Source of the DNA: Clarireedia homoeocarpa | Taxonomy: Eukaryota > Ascomycota > Leotiomycetes > Helotiales > Rutstroemiaceae | Assembly (NCBI GenBank): GCA_001465935.1 | Contig: LNKV01000067.1 | Coordinates: 23,854 to 87,853, forward strand | Reading direction: 5' to 3' | DNA: 64,000 nucleotides | Shown: positions 36,424 through 47,500 of the stretch, in pieces | Numbering within the stretch: the stretch's first letter is position 1 | Layout: each line of letters opens with the position of its first letter | Translations under genes and position numbers: made by a program | The notes under the pieces: model-generated | Told to the model about the DNA's origin: nothing | Databases searched by the model: none | The model's input: the letters and a program-made list of their open reading frames with translations, nothing else

Positions 36424-37212
36424 ATGACTCAGTACGGAATTTGCTTTGCCACAGTTCCCAATGATTTTAAGAGTGAATGGCAGAATAAACGCGATACTCT
36501 TCAAGCATTTCAGATTGTACCTTCCCTTGGCAAAAGAGTAAAGACAGTGGATTTCCAGCCCAAGGGTATGCATTTCAAATACATCGAGCATGAAAAGCGT
36601 CAGAACCTAGAAAAATACAACCTCATTGTACGCAGCGCGGTGGATTTAAACAAATCCAAGGAAATTTACACGGTTGGCGTTGAATTGCCCACTCAGTTAA
36701 AAGAACTGGGCTGGGATGGAGATGTAGGTGTCATTAGCTCAAATTATACCCAGAATGAAAGCAGTTTCACTGACCAAGACTGTCTAGGACTATGTGTTTT
36801 GGAGGGTCTTCTGGCAGAAGTGTATCAATGAAGAAGTTCTCAAGTTAGATGAATTCAAAACACAAGCTCGAAAAATGTACAAACTAGAGGAACAACAACC
36901 CAATCTCACCCTCGCTAATGAGTTGAAGAATGCAATGGAGGCGATGAAAAGCGCAGGCAAAGGCAAAGAAAAGGAAGTCATTGCCGGATCGAACGCTTCA
37001 GGAGATGGAAAGCCCGAGAGTAGCGGCCAGCGAGTCTCTAGAAAAGATAATGTAAGTTGTATACGTCAACATCTTCATTTCTATGCTCAATTTCAACACA
37101 GGACAAAAAGACGACCCGTCAGCCATCGGAGGAACGTAACTCCACCCGCGACTCCAAAAAATCCTCAAAGAAGTTGAGTCTCCGTTTCCGCAAGAAGAAA
37201 GAGGAAATGTAG
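36424..37212 (+). CDS. uncharacterised protein with a one-base frame break
   Basis: The frame from ATG 36424 (MTQYGICFATVPNDFKSEW) runs to a stop at 36829-36831, but coding character continues in the next frame from about 36794 (VFWRVFWQKCINEEVLKLDE) through an intron (37052-37101, GTAAGT...ACACAG) to a basic C-terminus LRFRKKKEEM and TAG 37210-37212. Joining the two at the TGTGTTTTGG run (36793-36802) needs one base skipped. No intron of acceptable size solves this. With the shift it would be about 245 residues, with a folded N-terminal part, a helical middle (QARKMYKLEEQQPNLTLANE) and a Lys/Ser-rich tail. I do not recognise the family. Confidence 0.6.
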
Positions 37213-37755
37213 CCAGAAACTGCTGGGCTGATAGCTATCAAGATAAATGGAAATCTATGTATAAGAAATGAAGACAATATGAAGATGGGAGTTCGTTACA
37301 TTGCAGAATTAGATTAAATTGATTTAGAAAGTGGTCACGGTGACAGTGACCTCGGCCGGCCAGCTTCGCAACGTAAATAGGCTGTGATCAGGATCGGCAA
37401 ACTCGGTCCGTTCCACTTCCACATAAGCGCCGAGCCTTGTACACACGCTCAAACTTCCGGGTATCTGCTTGGCTGACTAACAAGCACTAACTCCCAAGAT
37501 CTGTGGTTGCATTGGTCGACCGACCACACCGACCTCGTCTACGAAAGCGCCGATGACATTTATCTATATTTCTATATTAAATTAACGTAAGCCCGGACCA
37601 CCTTTTGCAAAAACACGGCCCATGTGACTTCGATACAGACGTTTTTCTGTCCCGGCGTGTCCGATGTGTTTTGTCTTTTGTACTCTACTTCTATTCCTGT
37701 CTCCTTCTCTGTTTCGTAACTTTTTATCAATAGATATATCTCAAAAGTATCAGTA

Positions 37756-37877
37756 GTTGACAGACCGGAAAAGATATAGGTTGGCAAGCCGGAAGAGATA
37801 TAGGCTGACAGGCTAGAAGAAGAAGAAAGCTAAGTTGACAGACCGGAAAAGATATAGGTTGATAGGCTGGAAAAGAG
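37756..37877. repeat. minisatellite with about 24-30-bp units
   Basis: Several diverged units of the type GACAGACCGGAAAAGATATA lie in tandem; two are identical over at least 24 bases (starting 37756 and 37834). Confidence 0.85.
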
Positions 37878-38203
37878 AGAGTACTACTTTAATTGCTTCC
37901 AACTATACCTACTACCTTTATTCGAAGGCTGATTTACTTGTAAACTCTGTAGAAAACGTAATTTGTAGACTAAAAAAAAGATACTAGAAGAGAATAAAGA
38001 AAGAAATAGAAAATAAATTAAACCTTTGAATATAAGTTGCTATTAGGCCGAGCCTGAAGTAAGGCCTGGGCTCTGTAAAGAGCCCTCTCTAAATAGCTTA
38101 GGAATAACCTCAATATAAGAGGCCTCTAGTTTGGGAATAGCCTCAAAAATAAGTATATAAGAAGCCTCTGGTAGGACGAGTCGAAGGGTGGTAAAGGCCA
38201 TCA

Positions 38204-38244
38204 AAATAAGGCACTATTGAGCGAAGCGATAAAGTGCCTTATTT
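38204..38244. repeat. 12-bp inverted repeat hairpin, MITE-like
   Basis: Arms AAATAAGGCACT (38204-38215) and AGTGCCTTATTT (38233-38244) are perfect reverse complements around a 17-base loop containing GAGCGAAGCG. It lies in the repeat patch and probably marks a transposon or MITE end. Confidence 0.7.
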
Positions 38245-38428
38245 AGGCCTGAGCCCCCGGAGACTTGTGTGTAAAGTAGGTGAAAGGTGTAGAAAGAACA
38301 GTCAAAATTAAAGGCACAAACGGCGATCGTTTACTGTTACCAGACACGCTAGCCACATATATAAATCAGCACAGGAACGGAATTCTCTCTTTCCTCTTTT
38401 CATAGATCGTCCATAGTTTAATCTGAAC

Positions 38429-38985
38429 TTACGTTTCCAAGCTTCTTGAACGTAGCCTCTCAGAGACGATGAGACCGACAGAAGTGCCGACATTGGCGAG
38501 ACCTCTGGCAGCGATATCGGCGCTATTATTGCTGGTATTATCTGTGTCGATGAGGCTATCTCTGGTGACGAGGTCAATGTCATTGTCAGATTCAGTATTG
38601 GCCATCGTGACTCCGACCTCGTGGATACTCACAAAGGTAGAGCCGCCTGCTAAGCTGGGGGGTGTATCCACGAGGTTGGAGTCATGACCGCTAACAGTGA
38701 AGCTGACAGCTTTCCCGATGTCTGCTGGGCTGAGGGGTGTATCCACGAGGTTGGAGTCACGACGGCCAACAGTGAACCTGAGGGGTACTAGGAGTGAGGT
38801 GGTTCCGAAATTGGCATACGCCTAATAAATGAGAAGAAGAGTCGGTCAGATTGGTTCGATAGATGTCTTGTGATTTTGAGGTATGGAATAGGAGTACTCA
38901 CTTTAGTAGTGCTGTCGATAGGACGGGCGAGACCTGGTTGGAGGAGGCTGGCGATGCCAAAGAACAGAAGTGTAGAGGTATACAT
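38429..38985 (-). CDS. small secreted cysteine-free protein
   Basis: The model is complement(join(38429..38821, 38902..38985)), 158 codons including the stop. Exon 1 encodes a classical signal peptide, MYTSTLLFFGIASLLQPGLA, followed by RPIDSTTK; a GTGAGT...TTATTAG intron leads to AYANFGTTSLLVPLRF. The mature part has no cysteine and contains a duplicated segment (RDSNLVDTPLSPA and HDSNLVDTPPSLA). An alternative 3' splice (GTAAGT at 38432) could extend it into the adjacent repeat patch. The family is not recognised; size, secretion and location beside repeats fit an effector-like candidate, which is inference. Confidence 0.6.
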
Positions 38986-39901
38986 GATGGATTATGGTTA
39001 GGAAAAGTTGCGTACAATATTAAAATAAAAAACGTGATACTAAAACCATTACTACTCTATGTAGTCATGTGCAACCGGCACCTGATGAGAGCATGCGTGG
39101 TTCACTCCCGACGGCTTGGAAAAGGGCAAGATTGAGGCACCGACTATCGATACTCTCCAAGAAAAGAGTTCATTGCCTATAGACAAAGCAATCTCAACAA
39201 AATAATAGAAAGCTATCTTGAATGATGGGCTAACTTTGCTTGCTTAGTTTTGATATTTTTTGGATGTCTTAAACTTTCTGATGGGTTCTGGGTCCTGATT
39301 TCTACCTGTAACCACGTGCGCATAATATCTTCTTGTCATATATCTTCGCTGAATGAAAATGGCTAGCTTGAAGTTGCCTTTTACGCAAGGTGCACCACTG
39401 CTGTCGATGCGTTGCCGCTCCAGACTACGTGTGCTGCCATTCTGATGTTTGACCGTCCCAAGCATGTTGCTGCAAATTGTAATTCGGTATTGGCAATGGA
39501 GTTCAGACTCAATGCATCCATCCGTCATCAAGATCCATTACCTGATAACTCTCGCGACTCGTGTTTCAGAAAAACTGACGAACACTTCTGTTACTGCACC
39601 ACTCCTGGCCTACTTGTATAAAGATTACCCACTTTTCTCATTCTTTTACACCCCAAACCCCGCCCTTCAGTCAAATTCGTATGTTTATTCAGTTACGTAT
39701 TCTTTTCTAACCTAATGCCCCACTCATTCAAACTTCCTTCCACTAAACCATACTTCTATCACCCCTCACCTAGTCCCCCGCCGATTCCAGACTTTCCAAT
39801 CTTTGATCATCCTCTAACCTCATAACCATAATCCATAATACTCATCTCACGATCCCCAGCGATTGAGTATCCACCTCTTTCTGTTGACAATGTCCCCCAC
39901 C
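38986..39901. other. intergenic, no gene seen
   Basis: About 0.9 kb between the secreted-protein promoter and the 3' end of PAN3. The right half is CT-rich on the plus strand. No gene is supported. Confidence 0.45.
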
Positions 39902-42900
39902 CTAAAATCCCCTTTTCGCCTGCGCCACCGGCTTCTGTAACTCATTCCAGGCTGTCGCAACCATCTTCCTCAACTCTTTATAATTAACAATAAAAGCATT
40001 ATCACCATCCCTGCTCGTCAGATGAATCTTCTCATCCGTACCCGCATCCAGCTTATTGAGACATCTAATCGTATGAGCAAGATCGGTAACCGGCCTGCCG
40101 TCTGCATCAACCTGATGGAAAACATAATCTCTAAAGAGTTTTAAGATGTATTTTTCGCCGTGCTCAGCCCAGCCTGCTTCGTTGTTGAAGTCGGGTCGTT
40201 CGTTGATGTTGCCAAGTTTAACCATGAGACGGACCAAGCGCCCATTTTCGAGCTCGCGGGAGAGATCAGACACAAGCTCATCGTTTGCTTGTAGGGAACT
40301 GTCGAAACTGCTTACCATACGAGTAGAGATGCCTTTGATGAAAACTTCTAGATCTTTCAAAGGAGGTGAGTGAGCAGGCTGGAGGAGATATTTGATAGTA
40401 TCTACCAATTCAAGAGAATAATTTCGGCTGATTGTGTCGACAGCACTTTGCATGATTTGAGGATTGGTTTGAGGTGTGATACCTGGATTGTTTGCAGCTA
40501 GAGAGAGAATTAGGACCCCAAAGAGAAATAGATCATCCTCTTGAAGTTCGAGTAGGGGTCTTTGTTGATCGTACTGTACAACATCCAAGACCGAGCAGCC
40601 GCTGAGACGAATACGATTCTTGTCGGTAAGAATGACTTTGCTTAAATTCATGCATCTTACTGCAAGTTTTGCATCGTGGACTGCTTTAAGTGCTGTTGTG
40701 ATTTGAACAATATAAGCCCACAAGGTCTCCTCCGATATTTTGGCATTCGCTCGGTGGCCGTAACGATTGGTATTGGAGAAATGATGTTCGTACAGAGTTT
40801 TCGACAGAGGATGATAGTTTGTGACGATAATAAGAGAGCTGTCCCCAAATTGACGTGTAGTAAAAGCATCGATGAAAGAGACGACACCTGCACTGTTGAC
40901 TGTTCGCCATTCCTTCACTGCCCGGATTGCTTTATCATTTGTGAGACGGTACCCTAACTCGAGTAAGCAAAGGTACTGCGACGAGAAGGAAAGACAATTC
41001 ATACCCTCTAACCGCCGCAAACAATAATACTTTCCATTCTTAGCAGAAGTCGCTTTGTACACCCAGCTTGGGTACCCAAACACCGTAACGCTTTTGTTTT
41101 GAGTAGTGTCCAAAGCGACTAGGGAATGATAAGGGTCGATCTGAGGAAGACCGGAATCTAGATATATCAGTAATCAATGGCCCAAGCAGAACCCTAAGCC
41201 ACTTACTTGGCATTACTTGAAGAGATGCCTCGGACTTCTTCTGTAGCTCCTCCCGCAACCGATCTGACATGAAGAGGTCGTGGACCGACCGTTGGTATGG
41301 CAAGAGATCTTCTTTGTGAGGCCCTACTGGAGCATATAAATGATATAGTAAAGGCTGAACTGGTGTAGTATAGTTTGCTTGTCCTTGAAAAAATGCTCCT
41401 CCATTAGCCGTTATGCTTGTGGTATCTTCAAGATAAGGATTGTATTGTGTGGTAGGAATTGCTTGAGTGACCGCTGCCATTTGAAAAGGATCATAGGGAT
41501 TTTCGGCAGTGGTGCCGTTGGTGGTAAGCTTCTCATAACATTAGCATAAAATTCAGTAGCATGCGATAAGACAGTTGTATTTACAATGCTATCGAAAGAA
41601 GGGACTTACAGTTTGAGAAATGTCATAGTTTTGTGGCGTGAATTCTCTGATTGTTGCAGGATTGAAAAGAGCTGGTGGTTCAGGATCGACCTGTGAGTTT
41701 GGCGTCGCTGTACCTAAGAGGTTGTCAGATGACATATATAAACAAGATATTCTAAAATTGCTCACCACTTGCAAGTGCTCGAGGCGTGAAGGGAGCTGCA
41801 TTAGCGGCTTGGGAGGTTATAGAGGTGCCTCTGGTGCTGGGTAACACTGCCGGAGTGAAGGATGGAGAATCAACATTTAGTGTTTTCTTGGCCCTAACGA
41901 TATTCATCAGCAAGTATCGATTAAAAATTCAGTGCGCAGCGTCGAATATCCCGGAACGATAGCTCTTTTGTAATAATGTGCCATCGAGGACTTGGTGGGT
42001 CGTCACGATTAAAAGTTATAGTTCTGGGACCAGTCTTCCTCTGGGACCAGTCTTCCTCTAGGTAGGTTTCGAAAGGAGACCCGCTAGGCCGGGCTTCTGA
42101 GCTTTGAGAGGCATGAGACTGACTAGCCAGAGGTGAAATGTTAAAAGTTTGATAATGAACTATTCGATACTCTAACACACGACGATGACTGATGATATGA
42201 TTGGGAAGTTTTATGAACGAAAAGCCTTGTGGATATAATCTGTGCTGACGATTGCGATGGTATACGTGATTATGATGAGGCCGGCGATACCGGAGACCCT
42301 ATTGATATTGATCCTGAGGCCATTTGAGCTTGTCGGACAGATGGTCTGCCCTCTACAATGGAGCTAGACTGAAGGGCCTTCATGGGATGCTGAGCAATGC
42401 TTGGAGTATGGTGGGCTTGCTTAGTTGCTTCGACATTAACCAGAACTTGGTCATTCTGCGAGTTGTCATGATCTGAAATCTCAGATGGTGGAGTACCACA
42501 TTCATCAGGGTTAGAAGCGTTCCGCTGCACGAGAACAGCGGCGGGAGTTACTCTTGACCAGCCAACTAGTTCCCCTTTGCGCTGAATCAGCTTGCCTGAG
42601 ACAGTAGTTGGTCGGACATTTGTTTTGTCTTCGACTTCAGATTTGATGCTAGATTTAGAACTTCCACGAGGAAGACGGCTCGTATAAGAAGTACCCAAAG
42701 AATCCTCATGACCTGGTCTATGAAGAGTAGGTCCTGCGCGTTCGGTGATACGGTGCTTAGAGACAATTTTACTAGTGGCAATTGATTCGGGCACTGGTGC
42801 TGTGCTTTCATATATTTTGTCGCTATTAGGTAAGGTCCCATGAGTGCGCTGCAGTTCTTCTGGATTAAATAATCGAGAGGATGGATCTGCTTCCGGTGAC

Positions 42901-45161
42901 GTGGTTGGATCGTCGGACGATGACACATTGGTGAAAATGACCGAGCCATCAGATACAGATATATCCTTGCTGCTAGGAATTGGCTCTCGACCAGTAACGA
43001 TATGTTTATCGCAATCAGCTTTAGACGTGTGATCTGATGGATTGTCCGATGTAAACGTAGCTTTAGTTTGCTTCTGCCTGGACTCTGTGCCACCAGATTT
43101 CGCTTGACGTTTGACGCCTGAGAGATCGTTCGCAACATTTGATAACCTTGGAGGCTGGCATGATGGCATGGGGTGATTGGATGTCAACCCTTGGCTGTTC
43201 TTAGGAGAAGTCTTAACTGGGTATGAGAGGAAAGGGTCCGACTGAGCTGAGGTCTGCTGCAAGGCCATTGCTTTAGGAGATGGATGGTGGAATAAAGCAG
43301 TAATAGATTTGCGATGACGCTTTGCCCTTTTGCGGGATGAACCGCAAGCATTCCGATTTGATTTAGTAGGGCGTTCAGCTTCTTCAAATCTGGGGGACAG
43401 TTTAGTGGAGCCATCCAGTAATTTTCTCGCAGCTGTCGACCGTGGGGTGTTTGTGTTTTCCTCCATGTCGCCTAATACCTCAAACATATTGACAGACCCA
43501 AACCTCGACTCTTGATTACAGCAATTTTGGGATATTAAGGATTCTTGATACCGTTCTGCAGCTCCAGTACTCCTGGTGTTGGGAGTTGTAATGCTCTTAT
43601 TGTTGATTTTTTCGACCTTTTTTGAGGGGGTTTTTGGATGGGGAGATCGAGATGAACTTTGTGGACCATCGATCATAACTTCGCGGAACAGATGTTCACC
43701 AAGAGACTGATGCCCGGGATTATCAGCAGTACGCTCACGAAGACGAACTGTGTGACCGGATTGATTGCCGATTCCGACTAGCCCTAGTATGAGGCCAAAA
43801 ATTCCAGTAAAGACCCGCCATACAATTATATATGGGAGGACCATAATGTAGACAATTCCAGCCGCTAATGCATAAACCCATGAAAAGCAATCGTTCAAGC
43901 GATCCAAACGGTTTAAAAGAGAGATGCCTGCAATAAGCGAGGCATAACGGAATGCGACGGTGACAGGGCTCACCATACTGGCGCTTTTCATTGCCCGTAT
44001 ATGATAGAGTTTGGATGAGTCTTCCTGATCGGTCGTTCACATATATAGTCCGTCGATATGTTCTGCGTTGTTCAAGCTGCTCTGCGTGGGTGAGGAATAC
44101 TGCCACCAATGCGGAACCAAAAGTTGTGAGCAAATGTATCTGGTGGTGCAATTCGATGATGGTCAAAAGTACTGTGTTTATGATGGTGAGAATGGAATCT
44201 GTTACCATATAACATCTTCACACAGGTAGTTTTGGGTAAGTGCGATCATCACTTCCAGGCTAAGGAAAATAGCGAACGATCAGTCGGTGATATGGACCCC
44301 AGTCGAGATTCCTCCTATAACAGACTGATTTCCAGCTCTAGCCACCTCATTCGGCGAAGACAAAGTAGAGTTGTATCCGCACCGTTCATTGTATTGCATG
44401 TACAAGAGCATTTCTAATTGGCTGCGTAGTCCATAAATGCGGAAGATCCTGACGTCCCTGGTATCGAAGCAATTCTGATCCTACTCCGATCCGCAGTAGT
44501 AGACAAAGGCGGGAATACTGAGTCTACAGAATGTGCTGAACAGGTGGGATGAAGGCGATCGAGCAACTTTTAAAATGACTGATGACATATGGAGGGCATT
44601 CGCATAGAATTCGGGGTAATTGAAGATTTAACTTCAGGACCGACCAGAGTGCGAATACGACAAATGCAGTCTAGTCATGAATCGCCGCCAATGCTGCTCG
44701 TGTCTTCGAGCATAGAGTCTAGGTAATGTCCAGCCAGTAGGAACCGATGACTCTTCCGGTGTCCAAATTCCACCGCGAATCCCGGAAGCCACTAATATCA
44801 AAGGGAGAGCGATTGCAGATTATCTGGTCTGGTCGATGGAGTATGTAGGGTTCGAGAAGGTCGCGGCGAAATGGCTTGTTAGTAAAGAAATAGAATAGTA
44901 CTCACGGTTCAGGTATCCCTCCAAATCCCTTGTTAGGATCATGATTGAAAGCACAACCTTGGTCCTCGTATCTACAGTGGCCATATATCAAAACATTCCT
45001 GCAGAGTGTATCCTTCGCATTTTCTGAGACAGCCTTGTCAATAATCCAACTATCGTAAGGGTATCCTCTGAGCAGAGTCCATTCAACGTACCACGCCCCT
45101 TCGGCCTCGGAGAGCTTGTAGGTCTGCGCAGCTCTGGTTGATTGAATCTAGTAGCCGCCAT
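39902..45161 (-). CDS. PAN3: PAN3, regulatory subunit of the PAN2-PAN3 deadenylase
   Basis: The model is complement(join(39902..40953, 41005..41157, 41207..41528, 41610..41713, 41766..41893, 44906..45023, 45092..45161)), 648 residues, as expected. Exons 1-2 carry MAATRFNQPELRRP and the CCCH zinc finger (C-x8-C-x6-C-x3-H in LCRNVLIYGHCRYEDQGCAF). Exon 3 has the PAM2-like LNVDSPSFTPA. The pseudokinase domain and C-terminal knob follow (TVFGYPSWVYKATSAKNGKY, LVRLMVKLGNINERPDF). It recruits PAN2 to poly(A) tails via poly(A)-binding protein. Intron 5 in transcript-reversed order (41894-44905) is 3,012 nt and holds another same-strand gene. Intron 40954-41004 is 51 nt and open, so its retention would add 17 residues. 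Confidence 0.9.
42024..42057. repeat. 17-bp perfect tandem duplication
   Basis: The unit CTGGGACCAGTCTTCCT occurs twice in a row within the large PAN3 intron. Confidence 0.9.
42270..43991 (-). CDS. membrane protein with long disordered C-terminus, nested in PAN3 intron
   Basis: A 573-codon frame starting MKSASMVSPVTVAFRYASL. Two to three hydrophobic segments are near the N-terminus (FRYASLIAGISLL, VYALAAGIVYIMVLPYIIVW, IFGLILGLVGIG); the remaining about 480 residues are Ser/Thr/Pro-rich and disordered. Upstream, a frame from ATG 44208 (MVTDSILTIINTVLL) adds two hydrophobic segments and may be the true N-terminus, but it lies in another frame and I found no acceptable intron joining the two. 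The family is not recognised; a nuclear-envelope or ER protein is conceivable but not shown. Confidence 0.6.
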   Translation of the reverse strand: MKSASMVSPVTVAFRYASLIAGISLLNRLDRLNDCFSWVYALAAGIVYIMVLPYIIVWRVFTGIFGLILGLVGIGNQSGHTVRLRERTADNPGHQSLGEHLFREVMIDGPQSSSRSPHPKTPSKKVEKINNKSITTPNTRSTGAAERYQESLISQNCCNQESRFGSVNMFEVLGDMEENTNTPRSTAARKLLDGSTKLSPRFEEAERPTKSNRNACGSSRKRAKRHRKSITALFHHPSPKAMALQQTSAQSDPFLSYPVKTSPKNSQGLTSNHPMPSCQPPRLSNVANDLSGVKRQAKSGGTESRQKQTKATFTSDNPSDHTSKADCDKHIVTGREPIPSSKDISVSDGSVIFTNVSSSDDPTTSPEADPSSRLFNPEELQRTHGTLPNSDKIYESTAPVPESIATSKIVSKHRITERAGPTLHRPGHEDSLGTSYTSRLPRGSSKSSIKSEVEDKTNVRPTTVSGKLIQRKGELVGWSRVTPAAVLVQRNASNPDECGTPPSEISDHDNSQNDQVLVNVEATKQAHHTPSIAQHPMKALQSSSIVEGRPSVRQAQMASGSISIGSPVSPASS

Positions 45162-45920
45162 TGTTGGCGGCTCGGTTCTTCGTTATGGCCTCAAGTAGAT
45201 AACTATCTGCCACACCCCAATGACGCTGTAGGAAACCTGCCTTTCGAGTTAGATAACTTCATTATGTATGCTGGCAGGCGACCGAATAGGCCTTGCACAG
45301 TGTGATGGGATGGCGCGCGAGAGTGCTCAACTGAGGGAGCGCGAAGTACGAAGTGCGAAGTGCAACTCACTTGATTCTGGCGGACATTTCCCTATCACAA
45401 GTGGCACGACGTAGACCCTGGGTGGGATTTAGACGTTTTGTTTTCCCTGCAACTTGATGTATAAGAGGTGTGCAACGAGAGAGAAATATCAAAGTTAATA
45501 ACCCATTGGGCTGCCTCGCGCAGGCAAAAATCGAAATTGTGATACGAAAGGATGTGTTGAGGAGAGACTTGGGTGACGCGCGGGGCGGAGTTTTGGGTTT
45601 AGAGGTCTTTGATGTTCTACTTCATGCGATCAGATAAAGAGCAACAAATCATGGAGAATACCTAGTGAATTGTGGAGACTTCAGCCTCAGCCTTAGTGGC
45701 TTGAGCTAGCTGGAACTCCGATCCGATTGACAGGATCATCATTTATCCGTGTACTCTTTGTGGCTGCCATTCTATATCCTACTATCTACTTTATTCTCCA
45801 AACTAAGGACACAAGTTACGATCATTTCAAATATATTTCCTGTTATGTGGCATTTTCGCTGCAATTTTTATTCTAGCATGCAGCTTTGAACTGGATCTCG
45901 ACTTTCTTTGACATAGCAAA
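45162..45920. promoter_or_regulatory. divergent promoter interval of PAN3 and the UBX gene
   Basis: About 760 bp between two divergent start codons. It contains a short GTACGAAGTGCGAAGTGC repeat near 45348. No gene is supported. Confidence 0.4.
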
Positions 45921-47500
45921 ATGGCAACTCCAGATGTAGATATAAGCCAGCTGTCCGAATCGCAGCAGCTGGCTTTGGAACAACTACTTGCTGTCACAGG
46001 CCAAGATATCAATCAGGCTATTCCCCTTCTACAAAGATCTCAGTGGAGTATCGAGGTAAGCTATATGCACCGCAATTATACTTGCGAAACACTATTATTA
46101 ACACAGTCAATGTGCAGATCGCAATTGCAAAGTTCTTTGATGGAGAGGATGAGAATCTTACGCCGGCAGGTCTCGCCGCGCAAAATGCTCCACCTCCACG
46201 CGCTGCAAGGCAAGAGAATCTACAATATAGTCTAATGAACGAGTCGTCGAGGATTAGAAGACAACTTCCACAGCCAGATGCAGCTCCAAGAATCGTTCCA
46301 CAACCAGAGGATCAAATTATTCGACGACCCTCATTCATTTTCGCCCTCCTGTTCGCACCGTTTGGCCTTCTCTACAAAATATTCTCTGCGGGGTACAGGG
46401 CGTTCACTTATTTGTTTCCCTTTCTCCCACGGATGTTCACTTCCAATCGAACACCTCAAACCACGGGACGCAGGCCACTCAAACCACGGGATTGCGCGGC
46501 ACGCCTGAAGCGCGAATTCGAAGAAGAACACGGCCCCAACAATTTACCTTTCTTTGATGGCGGCTACGCACAAGCTTTGGATCTTGCGAAGAGAGATTTG
46601 AAGTTTCTTCTTGTCCATCTATTATCACCCGAGCATGACGATACATTCGACTTCGTTCGTGGCGTCCTACTCTCCGAGGAAGTCACAACCTTTATCAATG
46701 ATCCGACGAACAATATAATATTCTGGGCTGGAGATGTGAGAGATTCGGAGGCATATCAGGTTTCGACAGCTCTGCGGTGTACCAAACTCCCCTTCACGGC
46801 TCTCATCACACATACGCCAGAACACGGTTCTACATCTATGTCGGTTGTTGCAAGGCTGTCGGGACCAGATTCTCCAGGTGTATTCATTGCGAAACTGCAA
46901 AGTGCAATTGGGCAGCACTCTGAGAAGCTGGCTGCTGCTCGTGCAGCACGTTCAGCGCAGCAATTCGAACGCAATTTGAGACAGGAGCAGGATTCCGCAT
47001 ATGAGCAATCCTTAGCTCAGGACAGAGAGCGTGCTAGACGGAGGAGAGAGGCAGAAGCAGCGGCAGCGGCAGCGGAGGAGAGAAAGAAACAGGATGAGGC
47101 GGCGGCTGCAAGGCTTGCCGAGAACAGGGAGCAGTGGAGATTTTGGCGATCACAGCAGATCGAGCCCGAGCCCGAGGCGAACCAAACCGAAAATGTTGTC
47201 CGGATTGCGCTGAAGATGCCAGAAGCAGCGAGAATTACGAGAAGATTCCGAGCAGATGCTAGCATCGAGGAGCTTTATGCATTCGCTGATTGCTACAATA
47301 TACTCAAAAGTAACGAAACACACAGTGTAGCATCCCCCCCTGAGGGGTACGAACACAAGTATGATTTCAAACTCGTGCAAACTTTACCAAGAGTTGTATA
47401 CGAGGTGGCAGACGGAGGGACTATTGGGGAAAGGGTCGGCAAAAACGCAAACCTCATCGTGGAACCTATTGCAGAGGAGGAAGACGAGGACGAGGAGTAG
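45921..47500 (+). CDS. UBX-domain ER protein (FAF2/UBXD8-Ubx2 type)
   Basis: The model is join(45921..46055, 46118..47500), 505 residues. A UBA-like N-terminus (LSESQQLALEQLLAVTGQDI) is followed by a hydrophobic hairpin (FIFALLFAPFGLLYKIF...), a thioredoxin-like UAS domain (FLLVHLLSPEHDDTFDFVRG, NNIIFWAGDVRDSEAYQVS), a long charged coiled coil, and a C-terminal UBX domain (VVRIALKMPEAARITRRF). This order is that of FAF2/UBXD8, which anchors Cdc48/p97 at the ER and lipid droplets for protein degradation. The acidic tail EEEDEDEE ends the protein. The intron has GTAAGC and TGTGCAG borders. Confidence 0.93.

Larger units (their letters stand above)
37213..38428. other. repeat-rich intergenic patch
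   Basis: About 1.2 kb without a supported gene. It contains a minisatellite, a hairpin and AT-rich repeated phrases (such as AAGCCTCTGGTAG and GGCCTCTAGTTTGG) typical of a decayed transposon. Confidence 0.5.
41894..44905 (-). other. 3,012-nt PAN3 intron hosting another gene
   Basis: The donor GTGAGT (44905) follows the zinc-finger exon and the acceptor CGTTAG (ending 41894) precedes AKKTLNVDSPSF. The phase matches (CC|G), giving IPEP-AKKTLN. Other introns in this window are mostly 47-200 nt. The interval includes a 573-codon ORF on the same strand and a 17-bp tandem duplication (42024-42057). Confidence 0.65.
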
